The notes under the pieces: generated by a model
Seen by the model: only the letters and a program-made list of their open reading frames with translations
Told to the model about the DNA's origin: nothing
Databases searched by the model: none
Origin: JBKPCD01 sp046727175
GTDB lineage: Bacteria > Acidobacteriota > Vicinamibacteria > Vicinamibacterales > 2-12-FULL-66-21
Direction of reading: 5' to 3'
Assembly: GCA_046727175.1 (NCBI GenBank)
Contig: JBKPCD010000278.1
Location: 1 to 54,509 of the forward strand
DNA: 54,509 nt
Position numbers and translations under genes: made by a program
Part shown: positions 24,008-32,950 of the stretch, piece after piece
Layout: the number at the start of each line of letters is the position of its first letter
Numbering within the stretch: the stretch's first letter is position 1

Positions 24008-24716
24008 CTGCGCCGCTCGTCACGTCGAACTGCGATCCGTGCCACAAGCACTGGACAGTCCCGTCGATCGATACGCCGTCGGCCAGCGATCCGCCGCGAT
24101 GCGTGCAGCGATCCTCGAACACGGTGTAGGCCCCGTTCGTGCGGGCCAGCACGAGCCTGTGGCCGTTCACGCGAATGAGCTTCATCTGATCGTCAGTCAG
24201 ATCGTCGGTTTTTCCAACAACCAGCGGACCGCCCTTCCCCCGACTGAACGTCGCCTCGTCCCACTTCCCCGCGTTGGCGTATCGATGCTCGACGCTGATC
24301 ATGTTACGCGTCACCAGCATGCCGCCCAGCCAGCCCGAGTAAAACAGCACCCCGGTGCCGGCCAGCTCGCATATCATCGTCATCGCATCTGGACGCCAGT
24401 TGCTCGGCCGCAGGAGCCACCCGGCGGCAAAGAGCAGGAGCGCCGCGATGTTGAGCACGGCGTGGGTAGTCGCCCGCCGTTTGCCCGAGCTCGCAGGCGG
24501 CACGGTGGAGAAGTAATCGATGACGCCAGGAACGGCAGCCAGCAGGCCGGCTATGACCCCGACGACAGTCATGCGGCTCGCCATAGGGAAGTACGACATG
24601 TCGTCGAGGAGCACGCCGAGCGCATCGAAGAGAAGTGCCCCTGTCAGAAACGCGAACGGAAACGGGATCAGCGCTGGATGAATCGGGTGAGCTTTGATGT
24701 GAGCCCGACTTCTCAT
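23916..24716 (-). CDS. Membrane-anchored Rieske [2Fe-2S] protein (DUF2231 + Rieske)
   Basis: The 266-residue protein has a DUF2231 membrane part with four hydrophobic segments (residues about 10-150; starts with HPIHPALIPFPFAF) and a C-terminal Rieske domain. The cluster ligands are CTHRG and CLWHGSQFD. The Rieske part resembles dioxygenase ferredoxins, so the protein probably passes electrons in or at the membrane. No oxygenase is nearby. It diverges from the ClpP-like gene and overlaps the end of the convergent DUF3052 gene by 92 bp. Confidence 0.88.
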   Translation of the reverse strand: MRSRAHIKAHPIHPALIPFPFAFLTGALLFDALGVLLDDMSYFPMASRMTVVGVIAGLLAAVPGVIDYFSTVPPASSGKRRATTHAVLNIAALLLFAAGWLLRPSNWRPDAMTMICELAGTGVLFYSGWLGGMLVTRNMISVEHRYANAGKWDEATFSRGKGGPLVVGKTDDLTDDQMKLIRVNGHRLVLARTNGAYTVFEDRCTHRGGSLADGVSIDGTVQCLWHGSQFDVTSGAVSCGPAKKGIRVYEVKEKDGDVVLVSPPES

Positions 24717-24811
24717 TGGGCCTCCTCAGAAAACTCGCCGACCTCGGCGCGGCGGCGGTGTTCGTCGCCAGGGCAGGTCACCAACATGAAGCATGCCAAC
24801 GGCTGGTACAT

Positions 24812-25543
24812 ATGACGGAGATCAACGACCGCCTGCTGAACGAGCTTGTCGACGCAGTCCGGGACATCCTGCGGAAGGAACAATCCGATCGTCTGCGTGA
24901 CGTCTACCTGATCGGGGACATCGACAAGGACAGCGCGAAGGCGGTTATCGAGAAGCTGCGTGAGCTCGCGAACGAGAGCCCGCGGCCGATCACCCTATAC
25001 GTCAACAGCGCCGGCGGCAATGTGACCGACGGTCTCGCATTGCATGATGCCATCCGCCATCTCGTCTCGCGAGGAGTGGAGGTCACTATCATCGTCCAGG
25101 GAATGGCCTACTCAATGGGTTCCGTCGTAGTTCAGGCTGCGAGCGCGGGGAGACGACTGGCGTTCCCTCATTCGTGGATCATGATTCACGAACCGGCCAA
25201 GTGGGCAGGCTGGCAGTCGACCACAGCGGCTGCACAACACCTCGACCGTTTGAAACAGATGCAGAGCCAGATCTATCGGATTCTGGCCGAGCGTTCTGGC
25301 AAGCCCCTCCGCCAAATCATTCGCGACACCAAGCGGACCGACTTTTACCTCGATGCGGTCCGGGCGAAGGAATATGGGCTGATTGACGGGGTGGTCGGAC
25401 AGGTCGAGCGGCTGCCCTCGGTTTCCGGAGCCGACGCCCGGCTCGACATCCAGACGACAGAGACACCCACGCCTCAGATCGACGAGCGTCCTCCTGCACA
25501 TGAAGCTGCGCAGGACCGGTCCGGGAAACCTCGGCCTGCTTAG
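24812..25543 (+). CDS. ClpP-family serine protease
   Basis: The 243-residue product has a full ClpP triad: S101 in GMAYSMGSV, H126 in MIHEP and D177 in RTDFYL. The GGNVTDGLALHDAI substrate-groove region and a VYLIGDI handle strand are also present. Two things differ from housekeeping ClpP: the active-site string is AYSMG instead of AASMG, and a Pro/Thr-rich tail of about 40 residues follows the fold. No ClpX/ClpA is adjacent, so it may be a secondary ClpP. An in-frame TTG at 24716 exists, but the ATG at 24812 gives a normal N-terminus. Confidence 0.85.
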   Translation: MTEINDRLLNELVDAVRDILRKEQSDRLRDVYLIGDIDKDSAKAVIEKLRELANESPRPITLYVNSAGGNVTDGLALHDAIRHLVSRGVEVTIIVQGMAYSMGSVVVQAASAGRRLAFPHSWIMIHEPAKWAGWQSTTAAAQHLDRLKQMQSQIYRILAERSGKPLRQIIRDTKRTDFYLDAVRAKEYGLIDGVVGQVERLPSVSGADARLDIQTTETPTPQIDERPPAHEAAQDRSGKPRPA

Positions 25544-25609
25544 TGGTCCGATCGCGCAGCCTCCCTCGATGCACGAGCTGTTTTCGCGATCGGACCACTC
25601 GCAGCTCGT
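25542..25609 (+). promoter_or_regulatory. 15-bp perfect inverted repeat with an overlapping alternative stem
   Basis: AGTGGTCCGATCGCG (25542-25556) and CGCGATCGGACCACT (25585-25599) are perfect inverted copies with 28 bases between; the first arm starts inside the ClpP stop codon. A second stem, ACGAGCTG (25573-25580) with CAGCTCGT (25602-25609), interlocks with it, so the two either exclude each other or form a pseudoknot. It could terminate the protease transcript or control the kinase gene 45 bp downstream. Confidence 0.6.
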
Positions 25610-25653
25610 ACGGTTTCAATTCACGTGGCATGCCGGTTGCGAGATGGTGAGGC

Positions 25654-27219
25654 ATGCGCCGCACAAGGCCGCGCGGCGGACCTGGACCATTTGGGACGCG
25701 CTCTGCCGACGCGTATCCGTTTCCGACGTTTTCGGCCCCTCTGCGCTTCTCGTTCGCGATTGGCTCCATCGGCGTCGTGTTCCTTCTGAGCCAGAAACTC
25801 GCGCTGTTCGTTGACGACGCGAGCTTGTTTCTGCTGCTCGGAGTCGCGGTCATGGCGACCGCGTGGACAGCCGGCACGGGGCCGGCGCTCCTCGCTACCG
25901 TCGCCGCCGCCCTGCTCGGCGCGAGCGATGCCGAACGATTGGGCATTGCAGGGCACACGCATCTTGCACTGCTGATTCTTCAGGGAGTGCTGCTGACTGC
26001 GGTCATCTCGGAGCTTCGCCGTGCGCGGCGCGTAGCCGAGATGCGCGCCAACGAGGCGCACGAAGCGCGCCTCGAGCGCGAGGCAGCAAACCGCATGAAG
26101 GACGAATTTCTTGCGACGGTCTCGCACGAGTTGCGCACGCCGTTGAACGCGATGCTCGGATGGGTCCACCTCCTGCGATCCGGCAAGCTCGACGCGGGTG
26201 CGTCTTCTCGTGGTCTCGAATCTATCGCGCGCAACGCCCAGGTGCAGGCCCAGCTCACTGCCGATTTACTCGATGTGTCGCAGGCATTGACGGGCCGACT
26301 GCGAATCGAGAGCCGGCCGGTGTCGTTGGTGGATGCCGCTCGCGAAGCGAGGAACGCGGCTGCACCCGCCGCCCGGGCAAAGTCCGTCGAGATCAGCGAG
26401 GGATTTCCGGATTCGCCAGTGGTCGTTCTCGGCGATCCTGCGCGGCTGCGCCAGATCGTGTGGCACTTGCTGGCGAATGCGATCAAGTTCACGCCGAGAG
26501 GATCGAAGATCAGTGTCACTGTCGAAGCTGCCGGCGATCAGGCGTGCGTGACCGTCGAGGATAGTGGTCCGGGCATTCCGGCCGGCTTCATCGCGAAACT
26601 CTTCGATCGGTTCACGCAGGTCGACGCGTCGCCGACGCGCATGGCCGGAGGGCTCGGCGTCGGCCTGGCGCTCGTCCGCGATCTCGTCGAAATGCACGGA
26701 GGCGAAATCGTCGCGCACAACCGCAACTCTGGAGGGGCAGTTTTCATCGCGAGTTTTCCGTTGCGATCCGCGGCGGAGCTGGAGGCGATGAGAAGCGCCG
26801 CTGCGTCCGAGACCATGCCACTCGACGGCGTGCGCGTCCTCGTCCTCGATCACGACTCTGAAGGGCGTGAGATTGTCGAGACGGTACTGCGGCAGAGCGG
26901 TGCCGTCGAGAAAGGTGTCGCATCGATCGGCGAAGCGCTGGAGTCGCTGGAGGCGTGGCGTCCTGACGTTCTCGTCATTGAAGACGGCACATCCCAGGAC
27001 GATCACTATCGGCTCGTGGGCAGAGTGCGAACGCTTGACGCGGATCAGGGTGGACGCATTCCGGCCGTCGCGCTGACGAGCGTTGCGCGCACGGATCCGC
27101 GCGTGCGCCAAATGCTCGGTGATACGGTCGCAGATGTTCCCAAGCCTGTGGATTCAGCGGTGCTGACTTCGGCAGTCGCGAGGCTTGCCGGTCGCGTGCG
27201 CCGGGCCAATCCGTCTTGA
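25654..27219 (+). CDS. Hybrid histidine kinase with a degenerate receiver domain
   Basis: The 521-residue protein has three or four TM segments in residues 28-122, resembling the DUF4118 sensor of KdpD, then a kinase core: H-box FLATVSHELRTPLNAMLGW, N-box LLANAIKFTPRG, G boxes VEDSGPGIPAGF and GGLGVGLALVRDLVEMHGG. The C-terminal 120 residues are a receiver, but the phosphoacceptor position falls on E in DVLVIEDGTS, where active receivers have Asp followed by xxMP; the conserved lysine (VPKPV) remains. No cognate regulator is adjacent. The ATG lies close to GGTGAGG, a poorly spaced ribosome site. Confidence 0.88.
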   Translation: MRRTRPRGGPGPFGTRSADAYPFPTFSAPLRFSFAIGSIGVVFLLSQKLALFVDDASLFLLLGVAVMATAWTAGTGPALLATVAAALLGASDAERLGIAGHTHLALLILQGVLLTAVISELRRARRVAEMRANEAHEARLEREAANRMKDEFLATVSHELRTPLNAMLGWVHLLRSGKLDAGASSRGLESIARNAQVQAQLTADLLDVSQALTGRLRIESRPVSLVDAAREARNAAAPAARAKSVEISEGFPDSPVVVLGDPARLRQIVWHLLANAIKFTPRGSKISVTVEAAGDQACVTVEDSGPGIPAGFIAKLFDRFTQVDASPTRMAGGLGVGLALVRDLVEMHGGEIVAHNRNSGGAVFIASFPLRSAAELEAMRSAAASETMPLDGVRVLVLDHDSEGREIVETVLRQSGAVEKGVASIGEALESLEAWRPDVLVIEDGTSQDDHYRLVGRVRTLDADQGGRIPAVALTSVARTDPRVRQMLGDTVADVPKPVDSAVLTSAVARLAGRVRRANPS

Positions 27220-27222
27220 ATG

Positions 27223-27241
27223 TCACTAGCCACTTAGCCAC
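27223..27241. repeat. Short heptamer tract before treZ
   Basis: CACTAGC, CACTTAG and a third partial unit (CCACA) fill the gap between the kinase stop and the treZ start. Confidence 0.4.
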
Positions 27242-29140
27242 ATGGAGATCGCATCTCACCGCCGACGCCTGGCTGCCGGCGTCGAGGTCCAGCCGGATGG
27301 GGCTGCGCTCGCACGTGTGTGGGCGCCGGTCTGCCGAACAGTCGACATCGTGACGGACTCGCGCGGCGGAAATCGTCGAATTCTTCCGCTCGCCCCGGAA
27401 GAAGACGGTTACTTCTCCGCAACGGTCAATGATGTTTGCGCGGGCGACCGTTACTGGTTCCGTCTCGAAGGCGATCGGTTGCGTCCCGATCCGGCCTCGC
27501 GTTTTCAGCCCGACGGACCGCACGGGCCATCGATGATTGTCGACCCGCAGGCTTTCCACTGGACGGACCACGACTGGCCGGGCATCGGTCCCGTCGGTCA
27601 GGTTCTCTACGAAATGCACGTCGGGACCTTCACGACCGAAGGCACGTGGGCAGCTGCGGCTGCGGAATTACCGGAACTGGCCCGGCTCGGTGTGACCGTG
27701 ATCGAGATGATGCCCGTGGCGGATTTCTCAGGCAGATTCGGTTGGGGCTACGACGGCGTGGACCTGTATGCGCCCACTCGCCTCTACGGAACGCCCGATG
27801 ATTTGCGTGCCCTCGTCGATCGCGCGCACGCTTGCGGTCTCGGCGTGATCCTCGACGTCGTTTACAACCACCTGGGGCCGGACGGAAACTACCTCGCCGA
27901 ATTCTCTCCGGACTACTTCACGGATCGCTACACGAACGACTGGGGACGTGCGCTCAACTTCGAGGGTCCCCCGGCAGCCCGCGAGTTCTTCGTCGGCAAC
28001 GCGGGGTACTGGATTGACGAGTTCCATTTCGACGGGCTTCGTCTCGATGCGACACAGGACGTGCACGACGCCTCGCGCGAGCACGTGATCTCGTCCATCG
28101 TGAAGCGCGCGCGGAGCGCAGCCGGACGACGTCAGGTCTACATCATTGCCGAGAACGAGCCACAGGATCCGAAGCTCGTTCGGCCAGCCGCGTCGGGAGG
28201 GTACGGTTTGGACGCGGCCTGGAACGACGACTATCACCACACGGCGGTCGTCGCCCTGACTGGCCGCCGCGAAGCCTACTACACGGACTACATGGGTTCT
28301 CCGCAGGAGTTCATCTCGATCGCCAAGTACGGCTACCTGTATCAGGGTCAGTGGTATGCCTGGCAGAAAAAGCGCCGGGGCGGGTCAGCGCTGGATCTCC
28401 CGACGCACGCGTTCCTGGCGTTCCTCGAGAACCACGATCAAGTTGCAAACAGTGTGTCAGGCAAGCGGCTCCACCAGATCTCTTCACCTGGACGGTACCG
28501 CGCCCTGACGGCTCTGACGCTCCTTGGCCCCGCGACGCCCTTGCTCTTTCAAGGGCAGGAGTTCTCGTCGTCGGCTCCGTTCCTATTCTTCGCGGATCAT
28601 GGGCGGGAGTTGAAACAGGGCATTCGCGCAGGAAGACGCGACTTTCTCGAGCAATTCCCCAGCATGACAGATCCCGAAACACGGCGCGCGCTCCACGATC
28701 CCGTGGGCGAGGCGACTTTCCGGCGCTGCAAACTGGATCTCCGCGAACGTGACGGTCACCGCGAGGCGTACGCCCTTCACGAAGCTCTTCTGAACCTCCG
28801 CCGAACCGACCCATGTTTGAACTCCAATGACGGTCTTCGCGTCGACGGCGCGGTCATCGCGCCGCACGCGTTCGTCATCAGGTACATCGGCGTCAGCGAT
28901 TCGCGGCTCCTCATCGTGAACCTTGGGGTCGAGCTCGATCTCGCCCCGATTCCCGAGCCGCTGCTCGCGCCCCCGGCCGGCGCCCGCTGGGTCATCGCAT
29001 GGAGCAGCGAGGCGATTCGATATGGCGGGAGCGGTACGCCGCCGCTCCGGCTGGAGCCGTTGCATGTTTCCGCCGAGTCGGCGCTCCTTCTCCGTCCAGA
29101 GCTCCATGCTGAATCTCTCCGCGAAGCCAATGCCGAATGA
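27242..29140 (+). CDS. treZ: Malto-oligosyltrehalose trehalohydrolase
   Basis: This GH13 enzyme cuts trehalose off maltooligosyltrehalose. The 632-residue protein starts with an N-terminal CBM48-like domain (ARVWAPVCRTVDIVTDSRG), followed by the catalytic barrel: VLYEMHVGTFTTEGTW, GWGYDGVDLYAPTRLYG, VVYNHLGPDGNYL, GLRLDATQDVHD with the nucleophile Asp, IIAENEPQ with the acid Glu, and FLENHDQVAN. Length and motifs are normal. The partner TreY is not in the window, but the next gene is a glycogen debranching enzyme, so the pair probably turns glycogen into trehalose or sugar. Confidence 0.95.
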   Translation: MEIASHRRRLAAGVEVQPDGAALARVWAPVCRTVDIVTDSRGGNRRILPLAPEEDGYFSATVNDVCAGDRYWFRLEGDRLRPDPASRFQPDGPHGPSMIVDPQAFHWTDHDWPGIGPVGQVLYEMHVGTFTTEGTWAAAAAELPELARLGVTVIEMMPVADFSGRFGWGYDGVDLYAPTRLYGTPDDLRALVDRAHACGLGVILDVVYNHLGPDGNYLAEFSPDYFTDRYTNDWGRALNFEGPPAAREFFVGNAGYWIDEFHFDGLRLDATQDVHDASREHVISSIVKRARSAAGRRQVYIIAENEPQDPKLVRPAASGGYGLDAAWNDDYHHTAVVALTGRREAYYTDYMGSPQEFISIAKYGYLYQGQWYAWQKKRRGGSALDLPTHAFLAFLENHDQVANSVSGKRLHQISSPGRYRALTALTLLGPATPLLFQGQEFSSSAPFLFFADHGRELKQGIRAGRRDFLEQFPSMTDPETRRALHDPVGEATFRRCKLDLRERDGHREAYALHEALLNLRRTDPCLNSNDGLRVDGAVIAPHAFVIRYIGVSDSRLLIVNLGVELDLAPIPEPLLAPPAGARWVIAWSSEAIRYGGSGTPPLRLEPLHVSAESALLLRPELHAESLREANAE

Positions 29141-31172
29141 GCTCGTACGTGTGATTCCTCATCCGCGCGATCCGGTGGAGATCGACGGCGAGGCAGGCCT
29201 GCGCCGCGAGTGGCTCGTGACCAACGGCCTCGGAGGATATGCATCGGGAACGGTCGCCGGCATGGTAAAGCGTCGGTATCACGGCCTGCTCATCGCTGCG
29301 CTGCCGGCGCCGCTCGGTCGCTTCGTGATGCTGAACCACCTGCTCGAGCGTGTGCGGCTGCCCGATCGCGGAATCGTCTGGCTCGGCGACGAAGACGAAC
29401 TGGCCGGACCGAACATGTCGGACAAACGCGAGCACCTCGTCGAGTTCCGGCTGGAGCTCGGTCTGCCAGTCTGGCGTTATGAGCTTGGCGGAATCGTGAT
29501 CGAGAAGCGGGTGCTGATGCCGCACTCGCAGAACACCGTCCACGTCACGTACCGGATGCTGCATGGCAGCGGACCGGTGCGTCTGACGCTCAGGCCCTCG
29601 GTACAGTTCCGCCCTCACGAGCTGCCCGTCAATCAATCGTCGGTGCAGGCCTACACGATTTCCGCGGTGAGGAACCGCTATGAGCTGTCCGGCGGTGCGG
29701 ATCTTCCGAGCTTGCGGCTGTCGATTCGAGGCGAGCACGCCGCGCTAACACTCGATGAAAAGGGGATCTCCGCGGTCTCGTATCAAGTCGAAGCGAGCCG
29801 CGGATACGACGCGGTCGGGTCGTTATGGAGTCCCGGGTACTTCCGCGCGGACCTGAGCGTGAATGGCAGCGCGACCCTCATCGCCTCGACCGAGTCGTGG
29901 GACACGATTGAAGCGCTCGATCCGGACGAGGCGCAACGAGCGGAGATCGATCGCCGATCGAGGTTGCTGGACATCGCCGGCCTTTCGAGCCGCGACAGCA
30001 TGGGTGTGGAGCTCGTGCTCGCGGCGGATCAGTTCATCATCACGCCGGCAGGTCGCGTGGAAGAGGCAGCGAGAGCACGGGCCGCAGGCGAAGACGTGCG
30101 CACCGTGATTGCCGGCTATCACTGGTTCACCGACTGGGGACGCGACACGATGATCAGCCTCGAGGGGCTGACGTTGTGCACCCACAGATTTCGCGAGGCC
30201 GCCTACATCCTCCGGACATTCGCCCACTACATCCGCGACGGACTCATCCCGAACATGTTTCCCGATGGTGCGCGCGAGGGCTTGTACCACACCGCCGACG
30301 CGACGCTGTGGTTCTTTCACGCGATCGACCGCTACGTTCGCATCACCGGCGACGTCGACACGTTGCGCGCGCTCCTTCCGACGCTCGTGGACATCGTCTC
30401 GCATCACCTGCGAGGCACCCGGTTCGGGATTCATGTCGATCCGCGAGATGGTCTCCTACGTCAGGGAGCCGAGGGATTCCAACTGACATGGATGGATGCC
30501 AAGGTGGACGACTGGGTCGTCACCCCGCGCCGCGGCAAGGCCGTGGAGATCAACGCGCTGTGGTACAACGCGCTGTGCCTGCTCGATACGTGGACGCGAG
30601 CGCACGGCGGTGCCGAGGCCATCGATCTGGCCGGGCACGCGAAGCGCGCGTATCAGGCTTTCAACGAGCGGTTCTGGTACGAACCCGGAAACCATCTGTA
30701 CGACGTTGTCGATGGCGAACACGGTGATGACGCGGCGTGCCGGCCGAATCAAGTCTTTGCGATCTCTCTCGATCATCCTGTGCTCGATCAGTCCCGCTGG
30801 CCCGCTGTGATGAAGACGGTCCACGATCGGTTGCTCACACCCGTCGGGCTCCGCTCGCTCGCGCCTGGCCACCACGAGTACAAGCCGAAGTACTACGGCG
30901 ACCTGCGGTCGCGCGATGCGGCGTATCACCAGGGAACCGTCTGGGCCTGGTTGATCGGGCCGTTCATCGATGCATGGCTGAAGGTTCATCCCGAAGATCG
31001 CGCGGGTGCCCGCGAGTTGCTGAAAGGCTTCGATGCCCACCTCAGTCAGGCGTGCGTGGGATCGATCAGCGAGATCTTCGATGCCGAGCCGCCGTACACG
31101 CCCCGCGGCTGCGTCGCGCAGGCGTGGTCGGTCGCCGAGGTCCTGCGGACCTTCGAATCGACCAGTCGCTGA
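29130..31172 (+). CDS. Glycogen debranching enzyme (amylo-alpha-1,6-glucosidase type)
   Basis: The 680-residue protein has an N-terminal GDE domain (LRREWLVTNGLGGYASGTV; RRYHGLLIAALPAP) and a C-terminal (alpha/alpha)6 barrel: YHWFTDWGRDTMISLEGLTL with the likely catalytic Asp, LTWMDAKVDDWVVTPRRG, VEINALWYNAL and YHQGTVWAWLIGPF. These remove alpha-1,6 branch stubs from glycogen. Its start overlaps the end of treZ by 11 bases; ATG 29130 (MPNELVRVIP) is my choice, with 29106 as an alternative. Coupling with treZ supports joint glycogen turnover. Confidence 0.92.
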   Translation: MPNELVRVIPHPRDPVEIDGEAGLRREWLVTNGLGGYASGTVAGMVKRRYHGLLIAALPAPLGRFVMLNHLLERVRLPDRGIVWLGDEDELAGPNMSDKREHLVEFRLELGLPVWRYELGGIVIEKRVLMPHSQNTVHVTYRMLHGSGPVRLTLRPSVQFRPHELPVNQSSVQAYTISAVRNRYELSGGADLPSLRLSIRGEHAALTLDEKGISAVSYQVEASRGYDAVGSLWSPGYFRADLSVNGSATLIASTESWDTIEALDPDEAQRAEIDRRSRLLDIAGLSSRDSMGVELVLAADQFIITPAGRVEEAARARAAGEDVRTVIAGYHWFTDWGRDTMISLEGLTLCTHRFREAAYILRTFAHYIRDGLIPNMFPDGAREGLYHTADATLWFFHAIDRYVRITGDVDTLRALLPTLVDIVSHHLRGTRFGIHVDPRDGLLRQGAEGFQLTWMDAKVDDWVVTPRRGKAVEINALWYNALCLLDTWTRAHGGAEAIDLAGHAKRAYQAFNERFWYEPGNHLYDVVDGEHGDDAACRPNQVFAISLDHPVLDQSRWPAVMKTVHDRLLTPVGLRSLAPGHHEYKPKYYGDLRSRDAAYHQGTVWAWLIGPFIDAWLKVHPEDRAGARELLKGFDAHLSQACVGSISEIFDAEPPYTPRGCVAQAWSVAEVLRTFESTSR

Positions 31173-31199
31173 GACTGGGCCGGCGAGTTGCCCCGCATC

Positions 31200-31220
31200 C
31201 GGCATTGGTCGACAATGCCG
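31200..31220 (+). promoter_or_regulatory. Perfect 8-bp hairpin just upstream of rsgA
   Basis: CGGCATTG, five-base loop GTCGA, CAATGCCG. It ends ten bases before the rsgA ATG, so it covers the ribosome-binding region. There is no U tract. It could slow translation or mark the end of the debranching-enzyme transcript. Confidence 0.45.
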
Positions 31221-31230
31221 CTCTGACGAC

Positions 31231-32304
31231 ATGACCGATCTCGCAGCACTTGGTTGGTCGGAGCGGCGGGCTGAGGCCTTCGCTCCATATGCGGCGGACG
31301 GCCTGCTCCCGGCACGCGTCAGTCTCGAACACACGCACATCTATCGCGTGGTGACCGGCGAACACGAGTGGCTCGCGAGAGTGTCGGGACGGTTTCGGCA
31401 TCAGGCGGCCGGTCGCGCGGACTTTCCGGCCGTCGGTGACTGGGTCGCCGTCGAGCCGCCGGCGTCGGACGGCGAAGCGCGAATTCACGCCGTCTCGCCG
31501 CGCTCGAGCCGCTTTTCGCGCCGAGCCGCCGGTGACCGCACCGAGGAACAGGTCGTGGCTGCCAACGTCGACACGGTCTTCCTCGTGACGGGCCTCGACG
31601 ACAACTTCAACCCGCGTCGCATCGAGCGATATCTTGTGGTCGCGTGGGAGAGCGGGGCAGTGCCCGTCATCGTCCTCAACAAGGCGGATCTCGTCGACGA
31701 TCCCGAGCGCCACGTCGAAGACGTGCGCGCCCTCGCGCCGACGATTGCAGTTCACGCAGTTTCATGTCGCGAGCCTGCTACGCTCGACGCGCTCAGAAAC
31801 CATCTGGGATTCGGCCAGACCGGGGCGTTGCTCGGTTCGTCCGGCGTCGGCAAGTCCACGATCGTGAATCGGCTCATCGGCCAGGATCTGCTTCGCACGC
31901 GCGACGTCCGCGTGAGCGACAGCCACGGGCGTCATACGACGACGGCGCGGCAGCTCGTGATGTTGCCTGGCCACGGCGTGCTGATCGATACGCCCGGCAT
32001 GCGCGAGCTTCAGCTGTGGGATACGGGAGAGGCGCTCTCGAGCGCGTTCGCGGACATCGCGGAGCTTGCGGCCCGCTGTCGTTTTCGCGACTGCCGTCAC
32101 GAGGCAGAGCCCGGGTGCGCGGTGCGTGAGGCCGTTCAGAGCGGCGAAGTCGCCGAGTCGCGTCTCGAGAGCTATCTCAAGCTCGTACGCGAACAGGAGT
32201 ACGAGTTCCGTCGCCAGGATCAGCGCGCGCAGCTCGAACAGAAGCGCCGCTGGAAAATGCTGACCAAGGCCGCAAACAAGCGCATCAAGGAGAAACGGGA
32301 ATAG
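31231..32304 (+). CDS. rsgA: Small ribosomal subunit biogenesis GTPase RsgA
   Basis: The 357-residue circularly permuted GTPase acts in late 30S maturation. Visible: N-terminal OB-fold (ADFPAVGDWVAVE), G4 VLNKADL before G1 GSSGVGKSTIVN as expected for the permuted order, G3 DTPGM, and the zinc site CRFRDCRHEAEPGC. The C-terminal tail is very basic, suiting rRNA binding. The long upstream extension of this frame is antisense-like and unlike the family; MTDLAALGW at 31231 is the likely start. Confidence 0.95.
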   Translation: MTDLAALGWSERRAEAFAPYAADGLLPARVSLEHTHIYRVVTGEHEWLARVSGRFRHQAAGRADFPAVGDWVAVEPPASDGEARIHAVSPRSSRFSRRAAGDRTEEQVVAANVDTVFLVTGLDDNFNPRRIERYLVVAWESGAVPVIVLNKADLVDDPERHVEDVRALAPTIAVHAVSCREPATLDALRNHLGFGQTGALLGSSGVGKSTIVNRLIGQDLLRTRDVRVSDSHGRHTTTARQLVMLPGHGVLIDTPGMRELQLWDTGEALSSAFADIAELAARCRFRDCRHEAEPGCAVREAVQSGEVAESRLESYLKLVREQEYEFRRQDQRAQLEQKRRWKMLTKAANKRIKEKRE

Positions 32305-32314
32305 ACTGCGGCCG

Positions 32315-32750
32315 TCATTCCGACCGAAGCGCGACCATCGGATCCAGCGCCATCGCTCGACGTGCAGGGCGCGATCACGCCAGGCAATGCTTCCAGTCGG
32401 CGAATGACCTCACGTTGAAACGCCCAGGACCGTTCGGCGGTGTAGCCGGCGAGGCTTGGCCGCAGCTGCGTCACGATGATTTCGTCGGGATCGAAACCAG
32501 GGCCCCGGTGCACGATCAGAAAGCTGCGAACCATGAGACCGCTCGCGGCGAGGAGGAGGACCGACACGGCCACCTGCAGCACGATCAGCGCTTCGCGCAG
32601 CCGTGTTCGCCGCGAGCCGGCTCCAGCCGTGTCGTCCTTCAATGCCGGGAGCGCGCCTGTGCGAGTGCTTTGAAGAGCAGGGGCGATACCCGTCGCAGCA
32701 CCTGTCGCGAGGGCGAGTGCAAATCCCGCAGCAACGACCCGGAAATCCAA
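32315..32750 (-). pseudogene. Remnant of an ADOP-type ABC permease
   Basis: The minus strand reads FDLSLDFRVVAAGF, ALALATGAATGIAPALQSTR, LREALIVLQVAVSVLLLAASGLMVRSF and AFQREVIRRLEALPGV, which matches the central third of ADOP permeases such as the intact one at 17335-19782. Immediately afterwards, in another frame, comes RPARRAMALDPMVALRSE and a stop at 32315, the exact family C-terminus. So both the N-terminal half and about 300 internal residues are gone. The upstream break lies close to a heptamer tract. It abuts rsgA and has no ATPase partner of its own family. Confidence 0.8.
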
Positions 32751-32821
32751 TGAGAGATCGAAGCTCCAGAAACGGACACCAATCCTCCTTCTCGCTTTCC
32801 CTTCTCAGAGCCCGCGGGCGT

Positions 32822-32863
32822 TTCTCCCATTTCCCTTGTCCCTTGTCCCTTGTCCCTTTTCTC
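32822..32863. repeat. Heptamer tract (TTGTCCC), six units
   Basis: TTCTCCC, ATTTCCC, TTGTCCC, TTGTCCC, TTGTCCC, TTTTCTC. It is the complement of the GGGAAAA/GGGACAA tract near 15616 and lies beside the truncated end of the ADOP remnant. Confidence 0.75.
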
Positions 32864-32950
32864 TTCCGCCGAAGCGCTATCCACCGAGCCGGCCCCGCCA
32901 TTCACCGGGATTCTCGATCATCTGGCCCGCGGCGAGCGTAACGTGCACGC

